Below, one piece after another: positions 52,436 to 61,465 of a stretch of DNA of 64,000 nucleotides. The position numbers and the translations under genes are program-made. The notes beneath the pieces are model-generated. The model did no database searches, was not told the DNA's origin, and saw only the letters and a program-made list of their open reading frames with translations. Location: contig NZ_BSTF01000018.1 in the NCBI RefSeq assembly GCF_030269365.1, forward strand, positions 1-64,000, in the 5' to 3' direction. Numbering within the stretch: the stretch's first letter is position 1; each line of letters begins with the position of its first letter. The stretch is from Lentzea sp. NBRC 102530 (lineage in GTDB: Bacteria; Actinomycetota; Actinomycetes; Mycobacteriales; Pseudonocardiaceae).

Positions 52436-53055
52436 AGGGGAGACTTTGCCGCCTGTGTCAACCGCCGGGCCGTGCGATTCCAGTCGATGAAGCCGTGGAT
52501 GACCAGGCCCGCGAAGATGATGTAGACGAACGCGCTGAAGTACAGGCCCGACTGGATCTGCAACGGCACGCCGACCGCGTCGACCACCAGCCACACCAGC
52601 CAGAACTCCACCAGGCCGAGGCCCTGCAGCGCGAACGCGAGGATCGTGCCGACGAAGATCGCGGCGTCCGGCCACGGCGCCCACGAGGCGTCCAGCGCGT
52701 CCAGCACCAGCGCGAACGCGGCGGTGCCCACGACGAACACGCCGGCGACGGCGATCCGTTCCCGCCAGGAACCCTTGCGCACCACCACGCCGAACACCGG
52801 GTCCCGCCGCCGCACCCAGGCGTACCAGCCGTAGACGGCGATCGCCCCGACGACCACCTGCCGCGTCGCGAGCCCGCCCAGGTGCGCGGACACGTAGACG
52901 GTGAACAGCAGGGCGACGGAGGCCAGCTGAACGGGCCAGGTCAAGAGTGAACGGCGTTGCGCGAGGAACACCACCGCGAGCGCCAGCACCTGTCCGACCA
53001 GCTCCGTGTACGCGATCTTCTGGCCGAAGATCGTCAGTCCCACCTCGTGCCACAC
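52432..53055 (-). CDS. pnuC: Nicotinamide-ribonucleoside/NMN transporter PnuC-like
   Basis: A 207-residue membrane protein with seven or eight hydrophobic helices. The GWYAW motif and FWLVWLVVDAVGVPLQIQ with YIIFAGLVIHGFIDW are PnuC signatures; these carry nicotinamide riboside or related vitamins. GTG start with ggaggaa upstream. Coupled to the M14 peptidase. No NAD salvage gene is visible close by. Confidence 0.85.
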   Translation of the reverse strand: MWHEVGLTIFGQKIAYTELVGQVLALAVVFLAQRRSLLTWPVQLASVALLFTVYVSAHLGGLATRQVVVGAIAVYGWYAWVRRRDPVFGVVVRKGSWRERIAVAGVFVVGTAAFALVLDALDASWAPWPDAAIFVGTILAFALQGLGLVEFWLVWLVVDAVGVPLQIQSGLYFSAFVYIIFAGLVIHGFIDWNRTARRLTQAAKSPL

Positions 53056-53110
53056 GGCTTGTTCCTCCGCGGTTCAGTCGCAGTACACCGGTGTTTCCTA
53101 CGGTCCCACC

Positions 53111-54199
53111 ATGTCATCTTCCTTAGCACTGGCGCTCGTGCCTTTGTTCCTCACCGCGCCCACGACGCCCGTCATCACACCGACGGTCGTCACGCAGACC
53201 TTCAGCGAACCGGCCGACGCCGACGACCCGGCCATCTGGGTGAACCAGCGCGACACCGAACGCAGTGTGGTCCTCGGCACGCTCAAGGAGGGTGGTCTCG
53301 CGGCGTTCGACCTCAGGGGCCGCACCATCGGCGTGTACCCGGCCCCGCTGCCGCCGGCGCCGGACGCGAAGCCCGGCCGGTTCAACAACGTCGACGTGCT
53401 CGGCGACCTCGCGTTCGTGAGCGACCGCGGCCGCGACCGCATCCGGGTGTTCCAAGTGGACGAACACGGCGCGAAGGACGTCACGAACCCCGCCACCAAG
53501 CCGGTGTTCAGCGGGACCGAGGCCGAGGTCGACGACCAGCACACCGTCTACGGCCTGGCCGCCGGCAGGATCAACGGCCACGACGTCGTCGTCACCAGCC
53601 GCCGCAACGAGACGAGCATCGCACTCCTGAACGTCGTGAAGGGCAGGAACTACGACACGAAGAAGGTGTCCACTCTGGACCTTCCGAGCACCTTCACCCT
53701 GCCCAACGGCGAGCAGTGGACCGTGTGCGGCGAACCCGGTGAGGGCCCGCAGGTCGAGGGCATGGTCATCGACGAGCGCACCAACACCCTGTACGCCGCC
53801 CAGGAGGACGTCGGCATCTGGCGGATCCCGTTGCGCTCCACCGGTTTCGGCAAGCCGCAGCTGGTCGACAAGGTCCGCACGTGGGGTGCGCCGCAGAGGT
53901 ACAACCCGGAGACCGAGGAGTGCGAGGCCGACGGCCCGAACCCCGGCTTCGGCGGCAAATGGCTCGAAGCCGACGCCGAGGGCCTCACGATCGCGAACGA
54001 CGTGCTGCTCGCGTCCAGCCAGGGCGACTCGCGGTTCGTCGCCTACCGCAAGGCGGACATGAAGCCGCTCCGCGACTTCCGGGTCAAGGACGTCGAACAC
54101 TCCGACGGCGCCGACATCGTGCTCGGCAAGCTCAACCTGCTCGTCGTGCACGACGGCGAACGCCCTGATGGCACCGGTTTCGCGTTCATCAGGTTCTAG
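53111..54199 (+). CDS. Secreted beta-propeller phytase
   Basis: A 362-residue 3-phytase-type protein. A short signal peptide (MSSSLALALVPLFLTAPTT) is followed by the family motifs DDPAIWVNQRD, NNVDVLGDLAFVSDRG, VEGMVIDERTNTLYAAQED and LEADAEGLTI. Its acidic residues should bind several calcium ions. It hydrolyses phytate to release phosphate. No Shine-Dalgarno precedes the ATG, suggesting leaderless initiation. No phosphate-box was identified. Confidence 0.87.
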   Translation: MSSSLALALVPLFLTAPTTPVITPTVVTQTFSEPADADDPAIWVNQRDTERSVVLGTLKEGGLAAFDLRGRTIGVYPAPLPPAPDAKPGRFNNVDVLGDLAFVSDRGRDRIRVFQVDEHGAKDVTNPATKPVFSGTEAEVDDQHTVYGLAAGRINGHDVVVTSRRNETSIALLNVVKGRNYDTKKVSTLDLPSTFTLPNGEQWTVCGEPGEGPQVEGMVIDERTNTLYAAQEDVGIWRIPLRSTGFGKPQLVDKVRTWGAPQRYNPETEECEADGPNPGFGGKWLEADAEGLTIANDVLLASSQGDSRFVAYRKADMKPLRDFRVKDVEHSDGADIVLGKLNLLVVHDGERPDGTGFAFIRF

Positions 54200-54208
54200 T
54201 CTGTCCCG

Positions 54209-55249
54209 ATGGGGACGACGCTGAGCCTTCACGAGCTCAACAGGGCACTGATCGAACGCCAGATGCTGCGCGAGCGCGCCGACCAGAGCGCGCTCGCCAC
54301 CATCGAGCACCTCTTCGGCATCCAGGCCCAGGAACCGAAGTCGCCCTACGTCGGCCTCTGGACGCGTCTGCGGAACTTCCAGCCGCAGGAACTCGAAGAC
54401 CTGCTGACGAACCGCGAGGCGGTGCGGATGCTGCTGATGCGCGGCACGATCCACCTGGTCAGCGCCCGCGACGCCCTGGGCCTGCGCCCCCACACCCAGC
54501 TCAAGCTCGACCGCGAACTCCAGAGCGGTCCGTTCGCGGCCAGGCTCAGGGGCCTCGACTTCGACGAGGTCGCCGAGGCGGGCCGCAAGATCCTCGACGA
54601 CACCCCGCAGGGCACCGCGGACGCCGGCAAGCAGCTCAAGGAGCGCTGGCCCGACCGCGACCACACCGTCCTCGGCAACGCCCTGCGCAACAAGCTCGCC
54701 CTCGTGCAACTGCCGCCGCGCGGCCTCTGGCACCAGAGCGGCCGCGCCGTCTGCACGACCGTCGAGAACTGGCTCGGGCAGCCGCAACAGGCCATGGACA
54801 AGGAAGAGATCGTCCTGCGCTACCTCGGGGCGTTCGGCCCGGCGACGGTCATGGACGCCCAGCAGTGGTCCGGTCTCACCAGGCTCACCGAGACGTTCAA
54901 CGCCCTGCGCCCGCAGCTCGTGACGTTCCGGAACGAGGCCGGCAAGGAGCTCTTCGACCTCCCCGACGCCCCGCGCCCCGACCCGGAGACACCGCTGCCG
55001 GTCAGGTTGCTGCCGGAGTTCGACAACATCCTGCTCGCCCACTCCGACCGGCGGAGGGTCATCGCGGACGACCGGCTCGGCGTCGTCATCGGCGGCAAGC
55101 CCACGGTCCTCGTCGACGGCTTCGTCGTCGCCACCTGGGCGGTCACCAAGGAACGCACGATCACCGTCGACTACATCGACGCACAGCCCAGGAGCAGGCA
55201 GAAGGCGGTCGCCGAGGAGTGCGACCGCCTTCGGGACTGGATGAGCTAG
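54209..55249 (+). CDS. Winged-helix DNA-binding protein, AlkZ/YcaQ-like (HTH_42)
   Basis: A 346-residue protein of the HTH_42/AlkZ family. FGIQAQEPKSPYVGLW carries the QxQ catalytic-type motif, VRMLLMRGTIHLVSARDAL and FDNILLAHSDRRRVI are family hallmarks. AlkZ and relatives are DNA glycosylases that open interstrand crosslinks made by natural products. A damage-repair or self-resistance role is inferred. Its stop shares the CTAG with the converging stop of the next gene. Confidence 0.82.
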   Translation: MGTTLSLHELNRALIERQMLRERADQSALATIEHLFGIQAQEPKSPYVGLWTRLRNFQPQELEDLLTNREAVRMLLMRGTIHLVSARDALGLRPHTQLKLDRELQSGPFAARLRGLDFDEVAEAGRKILDDTPQGTADAGKQLKERWPDRDHTVLGNALRNKLALVQLPPRGLWHQSGRAVCTTVENWLGQPQQAMDKEEIVLRYLGAFGPATVMDAQQWSGLTRLTETFNALRPQLVTFRNEAGKELFDLPDAPRPDPETPLPVRLLPEFDNILLAHSDRRRVIADDRLGVVIGGKPTVLVDGFVVATWAVTKERTITVDYIDAQPRSRQKAVAEECDRLRDWMS

Positions 55250-56295
55250 GCCGCGACGTCGACGTGCGCGCCGTCGCCGACGACCAACCGGTGCTGGCGC
55301 GCCGACCCGACGCGGGCCCCGCGGCCGATCAGCGAGGTCTCGATGCCCGACACGTTGTGCACCGAGGCCTCGTTGAGCACGATCGAGTCGGCCACGCCGG
55401 ATTCGGTGATCCGGCAGTCCGCGCCGATCGACGTGTACGGGCCGATGATCGACTCCTCGACCAGCGTGCCGGCCCCGATGATCGCGGGTCCGACGATGCA
55501 CGACCGCACCACGCGCGCGCCCTCCTCGACGACGACGTCACCGATCAGGGTCGACTCGTCGTCGACGATGCCCTGGACGTCCGCGCGCAGGCCCATGAGC
55601 AGTTCGCGGTTGCACTCCAGCACGTCCTCGACGCGGCCGGTGTCCTTCCAGAACCCGGAGTACATCCGCGCCCGCACGTCACGTTCGTGCGTCACCAGCC
55701 ACTGCAGCGCGTCGGTGATCTCGAACTCGCCGCGCCACGACGGCTCGATCGCGTCGACGGCCGCGTGGATCGCGGGTGTGAAGAAGTAGACGCCGATCAG
55801 CGCGAGGTCGCTGCGCGGTTCCTGCGGGTGCTCGATCAGCCGCGTCACCCGCGAGTTCTCGTCCACCTCGGCGACGCCGTACAGGCGCGGGTCCTCGACC
55901 TTGTCCACCAGCACCTGGGCGGACGGCCGCAGCCGCGCGAACTCGTCGGCGATCTGCCCGATGCCCTCGACGAGCACGTTCTCGCCCAGGTACAGCACGA
56001 AGTCGTCGTCCCCGAGGAACGGCCGGGCGATCCGCACGCAGTGCGCGACCCCCAGCGGCACGTCCTGCCGGAGGTAGGTGATCGACACGCCCAGGTAGGA
56101 CCCGTCGCCGAACAGCTCGGAGATCTCCTGCCCACCGCGGTCGTCGCCGACGACGATGCCGATCTCGGTGATGCCGACGTCCCGCAGGTTCTCCACCACG
56201 TACTCGAGCACCGGCTTGTTCGCGATGGGGACGATCTGCCGGGGTAACGAGTATCCGGCCGGGCGCACGCCCGCGGACAGCACAAGGGCTTTCAT
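55246..56295 (-). CDS. Nucleotidyltransferase, long-form glucose-1-phosphate thymidylyltransferase type
   Basis: A 349-residue protein: a nucleotidyltransferase domain (MKALVLSAGVRPAGYSLPRQ, with the GxGxRL-type loop replaced by SAGVRPAG; LGENVLVEGI; FFTPAIHAAVDAI) and a C-terminal left-handed beta-helix (IIGPYTSIGADCRITESGVA). This is the StrD-like long form. The altered phosphate loop (ALVLSAGVRPAGYS) may change substrate. ggtggagg precedes the ATG. It overlaps the AlkZ-like stop. Confidence 0.85.
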   Translation of the reverse strand: MKALVLSAGVRPAGYSLPRQIVPIANKPVLEYVVENLRDVGITEIGIVVGDDRGGQEISELFGDGSYLGVSITYLRQDVPLGVAHCVRIARPFLGDDDFVLYLGENVLVEGIGQIADEFARLRPSAQVLVDKVEDPRLYGVAEVDENSRVTRLIEHPQEPRSDLALIGVYFFTPAIHAAVDAIEPSWRGEFEITDALQWLVTHERDVRARMYSGFWKDTGRVEDVLECNRELLMGLRADVQGIVDDESTLIGDVVVEEGARVVRSCIVGPAIIGAGTLVEESIIGPYTSIGADCRITESGVADSIVLNEASVHNVSGIETSLIGRGARVGSARQHRLVVGDGAHVDVAA

Positions 56296-56382
56296 TGGTC
56301 CTCCACCGCGACGGAACGATTCGGGTGCAGACGAGGCTCCGGCCGCCCGCTGGATCGGAACTGGAGAACCCCCAGAACACGA

Positions 56383-56423
56383 GGAAGGGGCCCCGCGCAG
56401 GATGTTTGCGCGGGACCCCTTCC
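56383..56423 (-). terminator. Hairpin terminator before the nucleotidyltransferase gene
   Basis: 17-base arms (GGAAGGGGCCCCGCGCA against its mirror, one mismatch) with a seven-base loop lie between the two minus-strand genes, ending transcription from 56474-57238. Confidence 0.85.
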
Positions 56424-56431
56424 AGGAGGTG

Positions 56432-56463
56432 AGACCCTCTGAGTCGCAAAGGTAAGAGGGTCT
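56432..56463 (-). terminator. Second hairpin with arms AGACCCTCT
   Basis: Nine-base arms with a 14-base loop lie just beyond the stop at 56474. The arms and flanks (gagaccctctga) match the hairpin at 29201-29228. Confidence 0.7.
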
Positions 56464-56473
56464 GACTCCCGTG

Positions 56474-57238
56474 TCAGCCCATCTGGGTGCCGGACGGCGG
56501 CGTCGGCGCGTCACCCATGCGAGCACCCACGTTCTGGGGCATCTCCTGGGACGCGCGCGGCATCGGGGACTGGGCCTGCGCCTCGTCCTGCACGCGGGTC
56601 AGCCAGCCCTCCCAGCGCGCCTGCATCGGGCGGACCAGGCCGCCACCCACGCCGATGATGACGACGCCGGCGACGGTCGCGAGGACGGCGATCAGGACCG
56701 GCATGGTCACCGAGATCGCGATGCCCAGCTGGTTCAGCGCGGCGATGATGCCGAGCGCCATGACGAAGCCGTAGGTGATGTTGCCGAGCATCTTCGTGTA
56801 CGAGCGCTGGCCCAGCGCGCCCATCACGAGGCCCTTGAGCGCGGTGCCGATGGCCGACGCGACGATCACGAGCACCAGCGCGACGACGATGCGCGGCAGG
56901 TACGCGATGACCTCGTTCAGCAGCGTGCTGACCGGGTTCGAGGCGCCGAAGACGCCGAACGCCAGCTGCAGCGCGATCAGCAGCACGAAGTAGTAGACGA
57001 TCTTCGAGATCAGTCCGGAGGCGTCCATCGACGACTGCCGCATCGCGCCGTTCAGGCCCGACTTGTCGACCAGCTTCTCGAAGCCGACGCGCTTGAGCAG
57101 GAACTGGACGCCCTTGGCGAGCGCCTTCGCGATGAACCAGCCGATGACCAGCACGAGCAGGAAGCCGAGGAGCTTCGGCACGAACGTGGCGATCATCGCC
57201 CACGCCTGGCCCAGGCCCTCGGTGATTTGCGAGCCCAC
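56474..57238 (-). CDS. Mechanosensitive-channel/TM-helix-repeat membrane protein (CmpX-like)
   Basis: A 254-residue protein with repeated helix pairs: LGFLLVLVIGWFIAKALAKG opens the TM_helix repeat, then YYFVLLIALQLAFGVFG and IVVALVLVIVASAIGTALKG, then VLIAVLATVAGVVIIGVGGG. The repeat with paired Gly residues is typical of CmpX-type MscS relatives. It ends in a Gln/Pro-rich tail. The GTG at 57238 has ggaggg upstream. Osmotic or tension sensing is inferred. Confidence 0.82.
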   Translation of the reverse strand: MGSQITEGLGQAWAMIATFVPKLLGFLLVLVIGWFIAKALAKGVQFLLKRVGFEKLVDKSGLNGAMRQSSMDASGLISKIVYYFVLLIALQLAFGVFGASNPVSTLLNEVIAYLPRIVVALVLVIVASAIGTALKGLVMGALGQRSYTKMLGNITYGFVMALGIIAALNQLGIAISVTMPVLIAVLATVAGVVIIGVGGGLVRPMQARWEGWLTRVQDEAQAQSPMPRASQEMPQNVGARMGDAPTPPSGTQMG

Positions 57239-57404
57239 GGGCCCTCCAAGATCAGAAGTTGCGGTGAGTGAAGATCCGACCAGGTGATCGTTTCGCGGAT
57301 CACACCGCTCCACAACTTCGACACCGCTACACGAAAGGGTGGCTGACGTGGATTTTTGTCGCAATACAGTCCAGAGTGGAACTACCGGTGGGGACCGGGG
57401 AGAG

Positions 57405-57439
57405 GGAAGCGCCCGCCACGCTCCGTGGCGGGCGCTTCC
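57405..57439 (-). terminator. Hairpin terminator
   Basis: 16-base perfect arms (GGAAGCGCCCGCCACG) with a three-base loop, 18 bases past the Tap-like hydrolase stop. Confidence 0.88.
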
Positions 57440-57456
57440 ACATTTCCGGGGTCGCC

Positions 57457-59013
57457 TCACGGCCTCGCGGAGAACCCCCGGCCGTCCAGGTACGCCTGGA
57501 TCCCCTCCGCCGACAACGCCGGCGCGGCGCCGGGCTGACCGTCCTTCGGCACGTCCGGGCGCGGGTCGCCGGTGCACTCGGAACTGCTGCCGGGCAGCGC
57601 CCCGTCGATCAGGTACCGGTTGACCTTGCCGTCGACGCAGGCGTTGCCGCCGTTGTAGAGGCCGTGCTTGCCCTCGTCGGTGACGGTGATCAGGTTGTGC
57701 CCGAGCCGCTGCGCCATCGCCGGTCCGCTCGCGTACTGCGTCTGCGTGTCGCCCTCGGACTGCACGACGAGGCCGATCGGGTAGCCGTTGCGGCCGATCC
57801 TCACCGGCGGCTCCGGCGGCGTGAACGAGCGGAACGTGCAGGTCATCGGTGCCGCGCGGACGATGCCGAAGCCGTAGGGGTAGCGCTCGCGGAACATCCG
57901 CATGTCCTCGTAGTAGACGCTCACGTCGGTCGGCCAGTCGGACTCGCAGGTGACCGTGTCGAAGACACCGGACCGCAGTTCCTCCAGGCCGGTCTTCGCG
58001 AGCACCTGACCGGCCTTGGCGCCCTCGGCGTTCGCGGGCTTCTCCCCCGAGCGGAGCTTGGTGACGATGGCGGCCAGGTCCGACCACAGTGGACGGTAGC
58101 GGGCACCCACGCCCAGTGCGCCGTCGAAGGAGGAGCGGTTGTGCTCGCCGACGGGCGTCACGTGCAGCTTGGCCGCGACCTTCTCGACCTCGGCCAGCAC
58201 CTCGTCGCGCGACTTGCCGAGCCCGAGCTTCTCGTTGCGCTCGCCCGCCCACGTCGCCCACGCCTCGACGTCCATCCGGTACGCGACGGCCTGCTGGCGG
58301 AACTGCTCGTGCCAGATCCACTCGGGGTGCACCGCGGAGTCGAGCACGCTGCGGTCGAGCCGGTTCGGGAACAACGTCCCGTACACCGCGCCCAGGTACG
58401 TGCCGTACGAGTAACCCAGGTAGTTGATCTTCTGCTCGCCCAGCACGGCCCGCACCACGTCCATGTCCCGCGCGGTGTTCGCGGTGCTGATGAACTGCCG
58501 GATGCCGCCACCGGACTTCTGGCAGGACTCCTCCGCCTCGCGCGCCTCGGCCGCCCACTTGCCGAACTCGCTGTCGGCGGGCCGCGACTCGGGCGCGGCG
58601 ATCCCGGCGGCCGCCCGGCAGTTCAGGGCCGTGGAACCACCGACGCCGCGCGGGTCGATGCCGATCACGTCGTAGACCTGCGCGAGCTCGGACTTCGTCA
58701 GGAACAGCGGCAGGCCCAGCCCGGAGCCGCCGGGTCCACCCGGATTGGTGAACAGCACGCCCCGCCTGCGGTCGGCCGCCGTCGCCTTCTTGCGGCTGAT
58801 CGTCAGGTTGATCCTGTCACCGGCCGGTTTGGTGTAGTCGAGGGGCGCGACGAGCGTGGCGCATTCCAGCTCGGCGAGCTTTCCGCTGCACGGCGCCCAC
58901 TTGACGGGCTGGGAGTGGAACTCGACCAGCGGATCGGGTGGGTCGGCCGCGGCGGTCGTGCTCGTGGTGAGCAGAGCGACGACCCCTAGGACGAGTGCCG
59001 GGAACCTGCGCAA
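57457..59013 (-). CDS. Secreted alpha/beta hydrolase, tripeptidyl aminopeptidase-like (Tap/SlpD-type)
   Basis: A 518-residue exported hydrolase. MRRFPALVLGVVALLTTSTT-A is a signal peptide, NPGGPGGSGLG the oxyanion loop, and GYSYGTYLGAVYGTLFPN carries the Ser nucleophile. The TAP-like C-terminal domain (CESDWPTDVS, TQTQYASGPAMAQRL, HGLYNGGNACVDG) supplies the Asp and His. Such enzymes are Streptomyces-type exported aminopeptidases. TTG start with ggaggt upstream. Extra Cys residues may form disulfides outside the cell. Confidence 0.87.
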   Translation of the reverse strand: MRRFPALVLGVVALLTTSTTAAADPPDPLVEFHSQPVKWAPCSGKLAELECATLVAPLDYTKPAGDRINLTISRKKATAADRRRGVLFTNPGGPGGSGLGLPLFLTKSELAQVYDVIGIDPRGVGGSTALNCRAAAGIAAPESRPADSEFGKWAAEAREAEESCQKSGGGIRQFISTANTARDMDVVRAVLGEQKINYLGYSYGTYLGAVYGTLFPNRLDRSVLDSAVHPEWIWHEQFRQQAVAYRMDVEAWATWAGERNEKLGLGKSRDEVLAEVEKVAAKLHVTPVGEHNRSSFDGALGVGARYRPLWSDLAAIVTKLRSGEKPANAEGAKAGQVLAKTGLEELRSGVFDTVTCESDWPTDVSVYYEDMRMFRERYPYGFGIVRAAPMTCTFRSFTPPEPPVRIGRNGYPIGLVVQSEGDTQTQYASGPAMAQRLGHNLITVTDEGKHGLYNGGNACVDGKVNRYLIDGALPGSSSECTGDPRPDVPKDGQPGAAPALSAEGIQAYLDGRGFSARP

Positions 59014-59120
59014 GACGAACCTCCACGCCGTGCCGAAAGACCTCTGCCGATCGACGGTATGGCCGTTCGTCGAGGCCGATGGGTTCTGTCACCCGTCCCG
59101 GTGATGTCACTCCACTGGCC

Positions 59121-59126
59121 TAAGCT
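59121..59126 (+). promoter_or_regulatory. Likely -10 of a leaderless promoter for the PucR-type gene
   Basis: TAAGCT lies six bases before the ATG at 59133 with no Shine-Dalgarno between, so transcription would start at the A of ATG. No strong -35 is visible. Confidence 0.4.
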
Positions 59127-59132
59127 GCGGGT

Positions 59133-60341
59133 ATGACCAGCAGCAAGCCCCCGGAGGCGAAGGAGGAGCACCCGCCGACGCTCTCCGCCCGCACCATGCG
59201 CAAGATCGAACGCGCGTCGGGGTCGCTCGCGACGGCCAGCGTGGCCGAGATGGAGCGGCGGCTGTCGTGGTTCGCCCGGATGCCCGCGGACCAGCGGGCG
59301 AGCGTGCTGCTGCTGATCCAGAACGGCGTGGCCGGGTTCGTCGAGTGGCTGCACGACCGGCAGCAGGCGATCCGGCTGACCGCGGACGCGTTCCGCAGCG
59401 CCCCCAAGGACATCTCGCGCTGGGTCAGCCTGCGCCAGACCGTGGAGCTCGTCCGGATCGCCCTGGAGCTGTTCGAGGAGCAGATGCCGGAGATGGCGGC
59501 GAACGAGGCCGAGCGCGCGCTGCTGATGGAGGGCGTGCTGCGGTACGGCCGGGAGATCGCCTTCTCCGCCGCCACCTCCTACGCGGCCGCGGCCGAGGCG
59601 CGCGGGGCGTGGGACGCGCGGCTGGAGGCGCTGGTCGTCGACGGCATCGTGCGAGGCGACCCCGAGGAGTCGTTGCTGTCCCGCGCGGCCGCCCTGGGCT
59701 GGGACCCGGCACTGGAGGCGACGGTCCTGGTCGGCAACCCGGGCGGCGAGGACCCGCCCGCGATCATCTACTCGGTGCGCAGCAAGGCGGCTCGGGCCGG
59801 CCGGCCGGTGCTGCTGTCCGTGCAGGGCTCACGCCTGGTCGTCGTGCTCGGCGGGCCGACCGAGACCGGCGAGGACGTGCTCGGCAAGATCGCCGAGGGG
59901 TTCGGCGAGGGACCCGTGGTGGCCGGGCCGACCGTGGCGTCGCTGTCCGAGGCGCACCGCAGCGCCAGCGACGCGTTGAGCGGGCTGCGCGCGGTCGTGG
60001 GCTGGCCGGCGGCGCCGCGACCGGTGCGGTCGCTGGACCTGCTGCCGGAACGGGCACTGGCGGGCGACCCCGAGGCGGAGTGGCAGCTCGTCGACCGGGT
60101 GGCCCGGCCGCTGGAGGACGCGGGCGGCGCGCTGCTGGAGACCGTGGACGCGTTCCTGGAGGTCGGGGGCGTGCTGGAGACGTGCGCGAAAAGACTGTTC
60201 GTGCACCCGAACACGGTCAGATATCGCCTTCGGCGCGTTCAGGAAATGACGGGAAGAAATGCACATGACGCTCGAGACGCACTTGTGCTTCGCGTCGCAT
60301 TGTCTGTAGGACGCCTAGCGCGCTCCCGGGGCCTGTGGTAG
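59133..60341 (+). CDS. PucR-family regulator, FasR-like activator of fatty acid synthesis
   Basis: A 402-residue protein ending in the PucR-type HTH: CAKRLFVHPNTVRYRLRRVQ and the following EMTGRNAHDARDALVLRVAL. The N-terminal 300 residues form a helical plus GGDEF-like sensor region. It lies directly upstream of fabD-fabH-acpP-fabF, as FasR does in Streptomyces and Mycobacterium, where it activates that operon. The operator candidate at 60450-60468 is in the gap between them. Confidence 0.85.
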   Translation: MTSSKPPEAKEEHPPTLSARTMRKIERASGSLATASVAEMERRLSWFARMPADQRASVLLLIQNGVAGFVEWLHDRQQAIRLTADAFRSAPKDISRWVSLRQTVELVRIALELFEEQMPEMAANEAERALLMEGVLRYGREIAFSAATSYAAAAEARGAWDARLEALVVDGIVRGDPEESLLSRAAALGWDPALEATVLVGNPGGEDPPAIIYSVRSKAARAGRPVLLSVQGSRLVVVLGGPTETGEDVLGKIAEGFGEGPVVAGPTVASLSEAHRSASDALSGLRAVVGWPAAPRPVRSLDLLPERALAGDPEAEWQLVDRVARPLEDAGGALLETVDAFLEVGGVLETCAKRLFVHPNTVRYRLRRVQEMTGRNAHDARDALVLRVALSVGRLARSRGLW

Positions 60342-60449
60342 CGAACGGCCTGTGACGGACTTCGCACACATCCGTTAGGGTGAGGGCCAAACGACCTCAC
60401 ACCGGACTGAGCTGCGGTTACGCCGCGAGACGCACCCAAGACTGGCGCT

Positions 60450-60468
60450 TTTGTAGGGTCTCTACAAA
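60450..60468. promoter_or_regulatory. Inverted repeat, candidate FasR operator of the fab operon
   Basis: TTTGTAG-ggtct-CTACAAA is a perfect 7-5-7 inverted repeat about 68 bases before the fabD start and downstream of the PucR-type gene. Its position is right for an activator site; identity as a FasR box is inferred from context. Confidence 0.6.
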
Positions 60469-60535
60469 TACGATCGCCGTACTTCGTTCTTTGCGGCATG
60501 GGGTACCGATGGGTTCACCAGCTTTAGTAATCGGC

Positions 60536-61465
60536 GTGATCGCACTCCTCGCGCCCGGACAAGGGTCCCAGACGCCCGGCATGCTCACCCCCTGGCTCGA
60601 ACTGGAGGGGGCGGAGAAGCAGGTCCGGACGTGGTCGGAGATCACGGGCCTCGACCTCGTGCGTCTCGGCACCACCGCGGAGGCCGACGAGATCGTCGAC
60701 ACCGCGATCACGCAGCCGCTCGTCGTGGCGCTCGCCGTGCTGGCGTTCGGTGAGCTGCGCAAGCGCGTCGAACTGCCGCCCGCCGTGATCGTCGGCGGCC
60801 ACTCCGTCGGTGAGCTCGCCGCGGCCGCGGTCGCCGGTGTCATCAGCGCCGACGACGCCGTCGCGCTGGCCGCCGTGCGCGGTGCCGCGATGGCCGAGGC
60901 GTGCGCCCTGGAGCCGACCGGCATGGCCGCGGTGCTCGGTGGCGACGAGCCGGAGGTCCTCGCGCGCCTGGAGGAGCTCGGCCTCGTGCCCGCGAACCGC
61001 AACGGCGCCGGTCAGATCGTGGCGGCCGGTCCGCACGCGGCCCTCGACGCCCTCGTGGAGAACCCTCCCGGCCCGGCCAAGATCCGCAAGCTGGCCGTCG
61101 CGGGCGCGTTCCACACCAGGTACATGGCGCCCGCCGAGGACGCGGTGCGCGCGCGTGCCGCCGAAGTCACCACGCACGACCCGCTGCTGCCGCTGGTGTC
61201 CAACAAGGACGGCCAGGTCGTCACCGAGGGCACCGAGGTGCTGCGGCGCCTGGTCTCCCAGGTCACGAGTCCCGTCCGGTGGGACCTCTGCCAGGCCACC
61301 CTCGTCGAGAAGGGCATCAGCGGTTCCGTCGAACTGCCGCCCGCCGGCGTGCTGACGGGTCTCGCGAAGCGCGCGATGAAGGGCACGGCGACCCTCGCCC
61401 TCAAGACCCCCGACCAGTTGGAGAAGGTCTCGGAGCTCATCGAGACCGTTGGAGCCGATAAGTGA
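60536..61465 (+). CDS. fabD: Malonyl-CoA:ACP transacylase
   Basis: A 309-residue FabD. MIALLAPGQGSQTPGMLTPW is the conserved start of actinobacterial FabD, GGHSVGELAAAAV holds the catalytic Ser90, and GAFHTRYM the catalytic His. It charges ACP with malonate. The GTG at 60536 is supported by homology to the mycobacterial start and a TAGTAA hexamer five bases upstream (possible leaderless promoter). An ATG at 60509 is the alternative. First gene of the fab operon. Confidence 0.93.
   Translation: MIALLAPGQGSQTPGMLTPWLELEGAEKQVRTWSEITGLDLVRLGTTAEADEIVDTAITQPLVVALAVLAFGELRKRVELPPAVIVGGHSVGELAAAAVAGVISADDAVALAAVRGAAMAEACALEPTGMAAVLGGDEPEVLARLEELGLVPANRNGAGQIVAAGPHAALDALVENPPGPAKIRKLAVAGAFHTRYMAPAEDAVRARAAEVTTHDPLLPLVSNKDGQVVTEGTEVLRRLVSQVTSPVRWDLCQATLVEKGISGSVELPPAGVLTGLAKRAMKGTATLALKTPDQLEKVSELIETVGADK

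Noticed and set aside
53123..55501. 792-codon minus-strand open frame over the phytase and AlkZ-like genes
   Set aside because: Spans two real genes on the other strand and has shadow composition.
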